Shown here: positions 1-11,072 of the stretch, piece by piece
How the letters are laid out: each line of letters begins with the position of its first letter
Position numbering within the stretch: position 1 is the first letter of the stretch
DNA from: Tanytarsus gracilentus
Lineage: Eukaryota; Arthropoda; Insecta; Diptera; Chironomidae
Direction of reading: 5' to 3'
DNA: 64,000 nucleotides
Assembly: GCA_038502055.1 (NCBI GenBank)
Contig: JAXRKN010000042.1
Span: forward strand, 4,131,001-4,195,000
The notes under the pieces: model-generated
Seen by the model: the letters and a program-made list of their open reading frames with translations, nothing else
Database searches by the model: none
What the model was told of the DNA's origin: nothing
Position numbers and translations under genes: made by a program

Positions 1-1
1 A

Positions 2-2621
2 GAAGTAGAGGGAGGTGACGATGAAAGAGAATCGGGAGATGGCCAAGAAGAGTTAGGTAGTGAAAATGGAGCGAAAAAAAAGGTAGATCACGACGAAGAT
101 AGAAGCAACCCTCAGTATATTCCAAAAAAGGGTACTTTCTATGAACACGACGATCGAACCGTCGAGGATTTAAACGCAGATGAGATAGTCGAAGTTTCAG
201 AGTCTAATGATATGAATAGTACAGAGGGATTATCGACAGTGGGAAAAATTTTAGCAACACAGAATCAGAAAATTGCCCTTAAACCAGTTCGGAAAGCAAA
301 AGAAGGTGACAAGTGGTCTCACGATCGATTTAATGAGTTTGAACAAGCGCCCAAATCCCGTACTGAATTAGTATCAGCTTACGGCTATGATATACGTAGT
401 GAAGATGGGCCTCCACGTCCACGCAGACAACGTCGCTACGGTCGTCATCAATCAAAGTATTCGCGAAATTGGGAAGACGAAGAAGCTTATAAAAAATCAC
501 AGTCAATTAAACCACCTCTACCTAGACGTTCACTGCGTTCAGAAGATTTTCCAGCTTTAGGGTCTACGCCGAAAACATCGAGAACAAAAGATCGCCCTCT
601 TAATCCATCGTATCGTCCCAGGCAACAGGATGAAAACGATCCGAAACCGTATGTTTCTCCAGAAAGGAGACGCGAACAGAGGATTCCCAGAGAAGATCGC
701 GATAAATCATTTAGAGATCCACGCAATCAGCGCTACAATAACGATACAAGTAATAATAACAATGCGAGGCATGTTAAAGGTAAAAAGAATATAAACTTTA
801 ACCATAACATTGAGTTTAAAAACCAAAATCGTAAAAATATAAACTACGAGAGTACTCAAACAAAAAATAATAACGTCTTGAATCAACAAATGCAATCTGG
901 CAATGCCCACCAGATATCGTCGTCATCTCAAATGCAACAACATTCGCAAACCCATCAAGCTCAATCACATCATGGAGCAGCAACTAATGTTCATCAACAT
1001 CAACAGTCGAATCAAAGATACAATAATAATGAAGCTCCATTGCCAACGTTGAGCTTTACCAACAGCAAAATGAATAATAATGCTACAAACAGTGCTGGTT
1101 CAGCTCCATCGCCCAACTCATCTTCCCGGGGAATATTGAACTTCGATAATTCTTCGGGTAATTATGGTAGAGCAATTGCTAGTAATCGAGAGAAGGAAGT
1201 CAATAGTCAACAAACCCAATCATTATCTTCAAATAAAAATATTCAACAACAATATACTGATCATCAAATGGATCAAATGAAGTTTATGGAAAAGAACTAT
1301 TCACAACAGCAGGGTAAAGCGACTAATCTAAATTTAAATCAGGCTCAAAGTCAACAACACCAGTCGCTCAATAATATGTCCCAAGACCCTTCTATGGCTA
1401 ATAGCGCCGACATGTCTCGGTCAAAGCGATATTCAAGTTTACGACAAAGATCTAATATAAATGAGGCTGCCGTAGCCTTGGCTCAGCAACCCCAACAGCA
1501 GCCATCTACTTCACAGCACTATCACCCTCAATATCATCAACAAGAATTAGAGCCAACACTTGTCCAAATGCCTCCTCAACAAAATCAATCGTACATTGCC
1601 CAGCAACCGCCCTCACAAGCTCCGTCAAATATATTGGCTGCACCAACACCTCAACAATCACAGGCAGCCACTACCCAACAAGCTCCTAAATATCAAGCCG
1701 CTTACTTTACAACAAATCCCGCTAGTGACTATGCATTAATGCAAGCAGCAATGGTAGAAAAATATCAATATCAACAGCAATCGACATCAACTCAATATAT
1801 ACCACCGCAACAACAAGTAATAATATAAAGACAACTATCTCTTATAAATAAGAATCTCTTATTTTTTTTATATTACTAGCAAGCTCCACAAATATTTATG
1901 CCGACACAACCTCAACCGAGTCAACAGCAGCAGCTTTTGAACTATGTGTCTACTATTCAGCCACAGGGACCTTCGGGTGCTCCAGCTTATCCACAATATA
2001 CAAATTATCAAAGTTACAATATCCAAGCACCTGCTACTCCAGCAAGTGCTCCTCAACCTGCGGTAATTATTCACTCATTTAGATTTTAGCACATTAACGA
2101 AATAATTAATTATAGCTTCAAGCAACGCCTGTTCCTGCGGCACCTCAAAGCCACACAACAATTCAAAGTAATCCACAAGGAATTTATCAGACTCAAAGTG
2201 GACTAACCTACTTCCCTAATACACAAATCGCAACACCCCATCAGCAAAGAATCTTACAACCACAGAGAAGACCCAATCCGATCCCCATATTAGCTCCTCC
2301 AGAAAAGAATAAGATGAAAGCAAGTGGAGCGTCTACTATTGCTGATGACAATGAAAAAGGGACCGATGAGAAAGGCAGTGCCGAAGAAAATATAGATCAC
2401 ATTCTTGACAACATGTTTGTGCAACGACCTATGATGAACGTTATCTCTCTCAAAGAACCAGCGCCTTCACAATTTTCAAGTGAAGATCAAAACGATGATC
2501 AAATAAGCGAGAACTTAAATGTAAGTAAAGTTTTTTTTCTCCCACATATTTAAATTAAATTACCATTATAACTTTATTTTCGCAGAAAATATCTCTTGCG
2601 GATGACAAAAAAGGTGATTGA
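2..2621 (+). CDS. btz: Barentsz/CASC3, exon junction complex core protein (5' end cut off by window edge)
   Basis: Exons 2-1816, 1880-2062, 2116-2520 and 2586-2621 stay in one frame (812 residues visible); the reading frame is open to the left edge, so the N-terminus is missing. The SELOR region that clamps eIF4AIII and RNA is visible in two blocks: NPQYIPKKGTFYEHDDR at about residue 36 of the visible part, and KWSHDRFNEFEQAPKSR followed by AYGYDIRS at about residue 104. The rest is low-complexity Q/N/S-rich sequence with an RG/RR-rich patch, as is usual for insect Barentsz. In flies Barentsz is needed for oskar mRNA localisation, and the family acts in EJC-linked mRNA decay (established knowledge). 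The last exon adds only 11 residues, ending in KKGD. The gene converges on the small secreted-protein gene, with 195 bp between the stop codons. Confidence 0.93.
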
Positions 2622-2816
2622 AGAAAAATAACTTTTTACGATTAAACATTACATTTGTGTCCAATTTTTTTTATTAACCTAACATTTTTTGTAAAATATG
2701 AAAAGTTTGCCAGTTTTAACCATATAATAACTATATAATCATCAATGTATTTTATCTTGAAATAAACAAAAATTTTGACTTTGAATAAACCTGATTTAGA
2801 ACAGCTAAACTGATAT

Positions 2817-3213
2817 TTAGTTAAGTTGAACAATTGTTTGACAAAATCGATTGCAACAGTCGGGAAATGGAATGGCAAAGTTGTGACTAAATGTGCACGA
2901 TGGGTCAAATTCTTTCTCGCAAGTGTGAACTGTTAACGTAAAATCTTCAGAACAAAATATCGCCAAACACTTTGTATTATTTGCATCAGCTAAAAAATTA
3001 TGTTAAATTGTTTTTTTTTTCATTTTTAAACTTTAAACTACCTGTCCCGGGTAATAGTTTAAAATCTTCATACTCGCAAATATCGTAACACTCAGGTGAA
3101 CGCTCTCCTTTACATTGTTTTCCAATCGAATTAAGGATCGTAAATGATGATGATGTTGCGATTGGTAATAAAATAAACGCTACACACCAGATAACAATGT
3201 AAAACACCTTCAT
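2817..3213 (-). CDS. Small secreted cysteine-rich protein, single-domain VWC (SVWC)-like
   Basis: Two exons, 3042-3213 and 2817-2989, join through a 52-bp intron (GTAGTT donor, TTTTTTAG acceptor) into a 114-residue protein. The N-terminus is a clear signal peptide (MKVFYIVIWCVAFILLPIA). The mature part has cysteines in a CKG, CYD, CEY, CLAIFCS, CEK, CTF, PDCC, C order, and the closing PDCCNRFC is typical of arthropod single-domain von Willebrand factor C proteins. That family is secreted into haemolymph, and some members (Vago) respond to infection or nutrition. The function here is not known. I count ten mature cysteines, against eight in the usual SVWC pattern, so the fold assignment is an inference. 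It stands alone between two converging/diverging housekeeping genes. Confidence 0.75.
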
Positions 3214-3984
3214 TATTGCTCAACGAGTTCCAAACCACTAAGTTAGGTAGATGAGAGGTAAAAAAAGAAACATACTTCACCTTGACAGATTTTATTATGC
3301 TATGATATCAATAGTAAAATATATTTTAAAAAACTAAACCCCACCTTTCGCATAAGCAAGTCGAATTAAATACTAAACGGTCCATTTGATTTATGAATTT
3401 TTTATCACCAGCTTAAACAAAGCATGATAACCTAAACATTTTTATATGGTAGCATTTAACTATAGCTTCCTATTGGTAGCAAACTTTTTTGATAACAAGC
3501 ATGTTCAGGTTTTAAACAGCTGGGGAAGACAAAGATCAAAAATTGCCATAAACATGTTCAATTTTTTTATTTTAAATCAAAAATTTAATGGTGTTTTAAA
3601 AAATTTAAATTATTTGCAAAAATTGAAAGTGAAGTCTTATCACATCGGCGAGACTTATAAAACGAACATTTTCTGAAACATTTTCTTACATTTTATTAAA
3701 AACAGTTTTGTCCCACTGTCCTTCTTGTGCAGCATATTTTAGAATCCGACTTTAAATTCCAGTTATTAGTCAAGTCGGACCCCATCATTGTATTCTGGAT
3801 CATTTTTCTCGCAGCGGAATAAAAAAAAGGCTAGGTAATCTTTAACTTTAAAACATGTTTTATTAATTCTGATTATTGGATTACGAATGACAAAAGAAAA
3901 TATTTATAGTATTAAAATATAGATTCGAATCCTCTACTAAAAATCGTAGAAATCATGTTAGATCAACGAACGAGAACACGAATG
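3214..3984. other. Intergenic stretch
   Basis: AT-rich sequence between the start of the secreted-protein gene and the stop of Su(z)12, holding the promoter of the former and the 3' UTR of the latter. No further gene, RNA or repeat was recognised. Confidence 0.6.
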
Positions 3985-6565
3985 TTAAGTGGACATTTTT
4001 CGCTTAAAGTTGTTTTTATGCTTAATTGAATTGTTTAAAATTTGACCACTGATGTCACTGTGTCTCGTTGTAACTTTGGTTTTCAACATTTCTTTTCCAT
4101 CCATTTTACCCCTCAAGCGCTCCTCTTTGGCAATGATTTTAAGACTACCAACAATACCGTCTGAGGTCTTCTTTTCGGCCGGTTTGTCTAAAATGAGCTT
4201 TTTTGAACTCCAATTAGAAAGTTGAATGTCCCGTTTTTCTCTTAATCTCGATACTTGTTCAGAATTTTCTTGCAAAATATCCTAAAAATATTAAAAATTC
4301 CAAAATTATCAATTTTTTGAGAAAAAAAATCAAAAGAATTTACATTAAGCTTTCGAATATTGTAACTTATAACTTGAGGTGAGATTAATCCGTAGTTAAA
4401 CATCGAGTCAAGGTGAACAATATAGTTCCGATATAAGTTTCGTTCCAGCAAATCAAGGCCTCTTTCCTTTAGGAATAATTCACATGCCAATGCAATTTGG
4501 CAGTCACCTACGAATCTAAAATAAATTCATCAACACTAAAGTTTAAGAGTGTTCTTTGCATCACGATTCTTACCCATATTTCATAACGTGCAAATTCCAC
4601 AGTTTCATTAATTCTTTTTCCCCTTCATTGACGTCAGTGAATTCGTCAATCATTTGTTTTGTGGTCCGTTGAAGCCACCTTTTATAAAAATAAAGTGAAT
4701 AAACATTTATATAATATATTATATTGCTCACCTTGGATCTGGATCACCCTCTGAATCATAATCGAGTTCTTTTGGCATGATAGGAATACAAGTTTCGCTA
4801 TGATAATATATTCGATTGTGACCACTAATAGCGACGAGCTCTCCGTCATCAAATATCTCTTGAAATTCGCACATCTTTGAATAAAGAGTGTTTTATATAA
4901 ATATTTTAAATAATAAATAAAAAGTACCTTAAAGGATGGACGGCGAGGACGAAACACCATAATATTAGTCATTACATTTCGCCGAGTTGGGCCAGTTTGA
5001 CGTCGCTGTGTTCCGAGTAAAATATCATGTGGTGCGCCACTATAAGATCCATCGTAGAGCTCGTTCAGGTAAACATCTATCCGTGCTTTATTTCCATCTT
5101 CTACGAATTGAAACAGTAAGCGAGCGTGACAAAGCTTGAGATGCTTCATTAACGAGTATATTTGTATGCAATTAAGTGAGCACCAAGGACACACGTAATC
5201 ATTTCTCTCCTCTGTTCTCTGCTCGAAATAATTTTTATGTTAATTTTCTTCTTCTTCTTTATATTTATATATTTTACCTGCTTAGTGCTGCTATTAACGA
5301 TAAATTGAAATATGAATGATTCGTGATTGACGGCACTTTGCAGGGATTTTTCGTTTCCATTGGTTTTTAAAATGCCATTGAAGTTTTGAGTGCCATTCAG
5401 TGAATTCTCTTTGTTACTGTTGTTATTATTATTGTTGTGCTCAGTTAGAAATTTGGGACGAGAAATGTAGTTATTGCCACTAATTTTAGACCGAGTCCAC
5501 TCCATATACAGAGTTATCTTTGGTGTCTTATCAAAAGTAAGAAATGGATTGGAGTCCTCTTCGGAGAAGTAGTACCGATTAACTTCTTCAGCCCAATTTG
5601 CAATGTGCTGATCGGCTTCACTCGGAAAATTTTCCCAGCACAACATCTGAGAAGGTCTAAATGCATGCCGCTCTAAAGCCGTAACTTGATATAGCCCGTT
5701 AACAAGTAAATTTCTGCCGTGCTTATCAAAAACGGGCAATTCAGCATGGTAAGATTTGTTGAGGCAAAGATATTTATTTGAGGGTTCCTCAGAACCGTGA
5801 CCTGCTGAAAACGACTGAGACTCAATATCAAATGTTAATTGATAAGTCGTTTGCACATTATCCGCTAAACGATCAAACTCCGTTGCTAGTACGCAAACGG
5901 CCGGCAGCTTATCAGTTCCATTTTGATCAGTGTTAACGATAACTCTTGATTCTCCAATTCTAATTTGATTTTGCGCCATTGTCGATTCTTTTCGTCTCTT
6001 ATATGAAACTTTTTCCAGTTTTGTGTCTACTTTCACATAGTTACTCTGGAGCTTTGAATCGTTAAAGCACACGAATCCTATAATCAGGTTTTCATTTTCA
6101 TTGGGGCGATAATCGCGGCTATTTTGTTGCTGAATTTTTGATAAAATATCATTGACTTTCGATCCTGATCTACTCTTGTTGTTACGATTGGTTCTTCCTT
6201 TCATGTATGAAAGAGTTCGATGCAGAAAAAGCGGCTAAAGTAGAAAGTGAAGATTTATTAGTGTACTATGCAGCTCTCATGCGGGTGAATGGCTTTGAAG
6301 AACCTTGAGAATATTTAATTTAAAGATTTCTCTACTTACCGATGAAATAAATCGAGTCTTTAGGTATCTATAAATTTGTGTGGGCTCTAAATACAATAAA
6401 AACGAGAAGTTAATGTAAATTTTCCGCAGAAAAATAAAGCGTCTTAATATAATATGTAATTTAACGCATTTTTTGCTCACTTTCAAAGGTGTTGAAAAAC
6501 AAATCCGTATCAGAGACAGGTGCCATGTCTTTTCTCGACTTGTAAGAATCGCTTGTTCGAGGCAT
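3985..6565 (-). CDS. Su(z)12: Su(z)12, Polycomb repressive complex 2 subunit
   Basis: Eight exons (6481-6565, 6340-6386, 5278-6234, 4928-5218, 4732-4874, 4574-4678, 4344-4515, 3985-4281) give 2097 bp, 698 aa, in one frame. Near the N-terminus FEKPTQIYRYLKTR and PLFLHRTLSYM match the SUZ12 neck region. The C2H2 finger is VCPWCSLNC followed by LMKHLKLCH. The C-terminal VEFS box contains SGHNRIYYHSETC, EFTDVNEGEKELMKLWN and the helix around CELFLKERG. SUZ12 holds EZH2 active and links it to RbAp48 for H3K27 methylation in the nucleus (established knowledge). The 5' end is head-to-head with ZC3H18, sharing a short promoter region. The ATG at 6565 opens MPRTSDSYKSRKDMAP, with a splice junction 85 bp in. 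A short basic tail follows the VEFS box. Length is close to known insect and vertebrate proteins. Confidence 0.96.
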
Positions 6566-7514
6566 CTTAATTAATTCTCTTTTCTGAAAAATCAATCGTA
6601 AACTTTGCTGCGGTTTTTACAGAACAAAAAATTATTCGAGGAGTTGTGCATAAAATAGGGAGAACTTCTTCTTTTTTTTCTTCTAAAAATCAACAAATTA
6701 AATATTTGATCATTTTTTCAGATTAAAAACAATTATTATGAAAAGAAAATTTTAATAATAGAAGTGCATTTTGTTATTACCTCACTACGAGATAACGCCT
6801 ACCGTGCAACCTACAGCTTTTGTTCAGTGCAGCATAAAATAAGTCTAATAACTTTCTAACTCGAACAATTTCACACGAGAAAAAGTCAATAGCAGCGCCG
6901 TCGAATCTTTTTTTAGGGTTTTATTCCATTCCAAGTGCTAGAAGAAGCTTGAAGTAATTACATTTTCGCCAAGGAGGTAAGAATTTAACAAAACAATAGA
7001 AATTTGTTCAATAATGATTGATTTGTTCACAAGAAACGAAAAAAAAAAATTGTGAGTGAAAAAAATAAATATGGAAGTCCGGTGCGAAAGAAAAAGTCTC
7101 GAAATTAATTCAAAAGTTTGTTCAAGTTTAAAAAGTGAAAAGTAATGTCATAATGAAAATGTTTTTGAATGGATTACAAATTCAATCCATTTTGTTGTTT
7201 TAATAAAAAAAAGTATTAAACTGTAGTTGAAAAAAAATGTTACCTACTTATGGCATGGAGGTAAGAGCAAATGATAAGTGAAAAATAATTTTTCAAAATA
7301 ACGTGATATATTCACAAAATAAAATGTCTTAAAAACGAAAAAATATATATATTGTCACATTCATCAAAATACGCCTAACGAAACCTATACGATTAGGGAA
7401 CATCAACTAAATATTATTCATGAAGCAAACTTGATAGCTTTAATGACTTACTTCGAATCCCTTTGAAAAATCTTTGACCTAAATTATCTCGCAAAATTTT
7501 CAGATCCTTAAGTC
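6566..7514. promoter_or_regulatory. Divergent promoter region Su(z)12 / ZC3H18 with 5' non-coding exon and intron
   Basis: The DNA between the two start codons is 949 bp. On the + strand a consensus donor (AAGGAG then GTAAGA at 6977) and an acceptor at 7501-7503 (TTTTCAG) indicate a 5' UTR exon ending at 6976 and a 527-bp intron before the ZC3H18 ATG. The shared promoter is therefore probably 6570-6910. Transcript starts themselves cannot be seen. Confidence 0.5.
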
Positions 7515-10161
7515 ATGGAAAGCGATGATGATTCCCATTCATCTAACTCATCAGAGTCGTCAAATTCGAGTTCAAATGGACCCGCGAGTCCAGCGGAAAA
7601 TATAGATCTTGAGAGACCGATGGTAAATGATTCTGTTGCTGATTTTGATAAGGGAGATGAAAATAATTCTATCTCGCCACGTAAACTTGACAATGAAAGT
7701 GAGAATGTAAGCAATCAGGACATGTCAAAAGAGGACGAAGAGGAGCTTGAATTGTCTGACATAGACGATAATGAGGTTGATTCGAAAAAACCCAAGCAAA
7801 CAGCAGACATTAGTCATGAAGATTTAAGCGACATAAGTGACTTGGAAAGCAGTAATGATACAGCATCTCAAGGATATGCTGACTTACGACAGAAAATTAA
7901 TAAGGTAAAAGAAAATTAAACTTACATGATCATGAGTGTTTAGCTAACATCTATTTATGTGTAGCTCAAGCGACGTCAAAATGGATCAGAAGTGAATGAA
8001 AACGTCGCACAAAAGAGCGACGAAGGAGAAGAAGAACTTGATTTTGAGGGAGACGAAGTCGTTAAGGATTCAAATGAAGCGGATTGTAAAAAGAAACGCG
8101 AAAAGAAGGAAAGCATTGAAGGTGACTCCGTGAAAGAAGATGGTGAACATAAGTCGGATAGAGGAGATCCCGAGAGTGGTGAAGAGCTGGAAGATGGAGA
8201 GGTAATAAAATTTAGTGTTGGCAGGTCCTGATTTAATTACCTTTTTTGCTTTAAAAATAGGTTACAGATGGCGATGAGAAGCGACCTGAGGAATCTGAAC
8301 CAAAAGCCGTTTGCCGTTTTTTTACTCGAGGTAATTTAAATTTTACCTTATATAATTAACAATAAAAATGAGACAATTTTTTAAAATTCTTTAAGGTCAA
8401 TGTACTTGGGGCATGAGTTGTCGTTTCCTTCATCCAGGAACTACAGATAAAGGAAATTATACAATGTTTGAGCTCGTGCGGCCAATGCCCGCTCATCCGC
8501 CACCAATGATGTTGCCGACATACGATTATCGAACGGGTAAGAGGATCCTTTTATAAAGGCTATTATTTGATAATTTTATTTAATTTGCAATAAAACAGAA
8601 CGTCCGCCATTGCATCATGTTCCACCGCATGCATCTGCTGGTTTTGTCGGTCGAGTATCTGCTCCTGTCGAGCCTGAATCAGCGTGGGAAAGAGGTTTAA
8701 GAACGGCAAAGGAAATGATGCGAAAAGCAAATAAGCGAAAGGAGCTAGACATAGACTTTGATGAAAAGAAAATGAATCTGTCTGGTCCTCCAGATGAGAT
8801 TGAACGGGATCCTTACTATCATGGTTCTCCTCCATCAGATGTAAGGCTTTTATTTTCTTTTTTTAAATTAAGTATTTAACAATATTTTGGTCAGATTACT
8901 CCGCAATTTGAACGTGAACGAGCTATTGAAAGGCGAATGCCACCTGCTGCACGAGGAGGCGGAGGCTACAGTCCACCGGCAAAATATCCTCGATCAGGAT
9001 CTACTTATTTTGAGGAGGACCAATATGGTAGAATGTCACGATCCTATCGCGAATTACCAGCACATCGCATGCCTCACTATGAAGTATAATCAATTTATCG
9101 CATACGTTTAATTACAAAAATAATTAGAAATAATAATTAATGTAATTAATCGCATGCCTCTCTATGAAGTATAATCAATTCATAACCCCTTTTTCCTTGA
9201 TTACGTATAACTTCACAGGATGATGACATTTCGAAACGCCGCACAGTCAGAACTGCTACTCGTGAAGTAATTGTTGAGAAAGCAGACGACTGGAATGATC
9301 CGTGGATGAGAAAAGGCGATCCTGGAAAGGAAAGAAAAGCTCGTGGTCGTGAGAGATCGTACAGTAGTAATTCTAGCTATAGTTCATCTAGCACCTCAAC
9401 TCGATCACACTCATCCTCAGATACTTCGCATTCCCCATCTCCGAGGTATAAAACTATTGTACATAATATATGTTCAAACTTTTTTCAATATCCTTTTCTT
9501 TGTATAGTCGTCGTAAAGGCGCAGCTTCTGCTAGATTTGAAGGACAGCGATCAAAAGAGAAAGCTGCTGCAACGTCTCATAAGATTGATAGACCAAAATC
9601 TCGCAGTGCATCGCTTAAGAGACGACACACACCAGTTGTGCGATCGCGTGTCCCCAATAAGAAACCGCCATCCCCAATAGCTGCTCCAAAGCGAAAAAAC
9701 CCAGCCTCGTCGCCACCAAAAGAGTTTAACAGGTTACATTTGTACTTGATTTGAAAATGTATGAAGTCAAACTTATTATATTTTATACAGACGCAAAAAA
9801 AGAAATAGCTCTAGCGGAAGCTCAAGTGCATCCGGATCAGAAACTTCATATTCATCAAGTACGAGCAGTTCAAACAAAGCCAAGAAAAGGCGTGAAAAAA
9901 ATGTTTCCGAAAGAAAAGTGTCCTCAAAGAAGGGTAAAATAATTTAAACACCACCATACTTTAATGACTAATTACATTCTTATAGCTGATGTGGCCAAAA
10001 AAACACACACGCCACCATCTGCATTAAAAGATTCTGATGAAAAATTGAATGAAAAAGCGGATGCCGCAGCAAAGTTAAAGAGCTCACGACGAGAAGAACT
10101 ATTGAAGCAATTACGTGCTGTTGAGGATGCTATAGCCCGAAAACGATCAAAAATAGCTTAG
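7515..10161 (+). CDS. ZC3H18: Zinc finger CCCH domain-containing protein 18 homologue
   Basis: Ten exons (7515-7904, 7965-8201, 8261-8330, 8396-8536, 8599-8840, 8895-9083, 9219-9445, 9508-9732, 9791-9933, 9986-10161) make 2040 bp, 679 aa. The N-terminal third is acidic (E/D/S). A single CCCH finger spans an intron: CRFFTRGQCTWGMSCRFLH, spacing C-X7-C-X5-C-X3-H, then GTTDKGNYTMFELVRPMP. The middle has the family block SAWERGLRTAKEMMRKANKR, followed by SR- and K/R-rich sequence, and the end is SRREELLKQLRAVEDAIARK, a conserved C-terminal helix. In vertebrates ZC3H18 joins the cap-binding complex to the nuclear exosome/NEXT and influences RNA decay and export. Poly(A) signals (AATAAA) lie just after the stop at 10163 and at 10230. 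The exon 6 donor is weak (GTATAA) and its end is duplicated in the following intron (see findings). Confidence 0.92.
9063..9183 (+). repeat. Direct duplication of an exon end with its splice donor
   Basis: About 33 bp at 9065-9097 (end of ZC3H18 exon 6 plus donor GTATAATC) is repeated at 9150-9182 inside the next intron, 85 bp away, with two mismatches. Both copies carry the GAAGTATAAT splice context. Confidence 0.85.
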
Positions 10162-11072
10162 TAATAAAGATTTGAACAATTTTTAATGCATTATTACTTC
10201 AATAATTTATAAGAGATAAAAATTCATAAAATAAACGAACATTGACGAAAATCTATTCAAAGGTTGTCAGAATTTTCTTAGAAATTCTATATTTTAAATA
10301 TAAAAAGAATACGTCAATAATAAACCATCAAAAAGTTGAGCAGAGCTTTATTCTAAGCTTTAAGTTCATTTATACCGGCTTGTGCATTTTGTCAAACGTT
10401 TCTCAAAAACAAATTGGATCCTGCGCAAAATGAAAATCTACAATGAATGTTTCCAAAGGAGAACTCTCCCTTTTAGTAGATATGAGTTTTTTCTTCGTGA
10501 TTTATTGTATACAACTTATCGAGGTCATTGTACCATGTGAAAGAATCCAAGCAACATTCTCCAAAGCGGTAAGTAAAAGCTTCCGAAACGTGCTGTATTT
10601 GTGCATTATTTTCCCTAAAAATATCAATTTACTGAAAACCGGCAAAGCAAAAATAGAAAAAGTCAATATATATGTGTGATGTAAAAGTAAAGTAAAATCG
10701 CGTAACTTATTATTTAAAAGTTTCCAATGTAAAAGCTCGCCCTTTATTCTCTCTCCTTCTCACTCCTACTAAAGAAAGAAAGTGAAAGCTAGAGTCGAGT
10801 CTATCTCTTCCTCTCCCTCTCTCATAATCTCGCATGCTCAATGATTTTTTGACTCTCTTAGTCTCTTTTCAGCACTTCCTTCTCTCAAAGAAAAAGTATA
10901 AGAGAGCTTCGAGAAGAGCTTTCAAATAATTAAAATTAAAAATATATTAATGATTTTTTAAAAATTAATTTTTTTTCGCGATAAGATACATTTAAAAGAG
11001 AAATATATACTTTGGCAATTTTTTATTTATTTTACTCTCTAGTTTTTTTGGTTGTTGGGATGAACCTAAGGC
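10162..11072. other. Intergenic, CT/GA-rich tracts
   Basis: 3' UTR of ZC3H18, then a 160-bp region at about 10737-10905 rich in CTCTC and GAGAG runs. Such tracts are GAGA-factor-type sites in flies, so this may be regulatory DNA for the zinc-finger gene downstream. A short open frame at 10481-10569 ends at a consensus splice donor, but no partner exon is visible. Confidence 0.4.

Noticed and set aside
487..726. Opposite-strand open frame through the Barentsz coding region
   Set aside because: A shadow of a real gene; composition follows the codon bias of btz.
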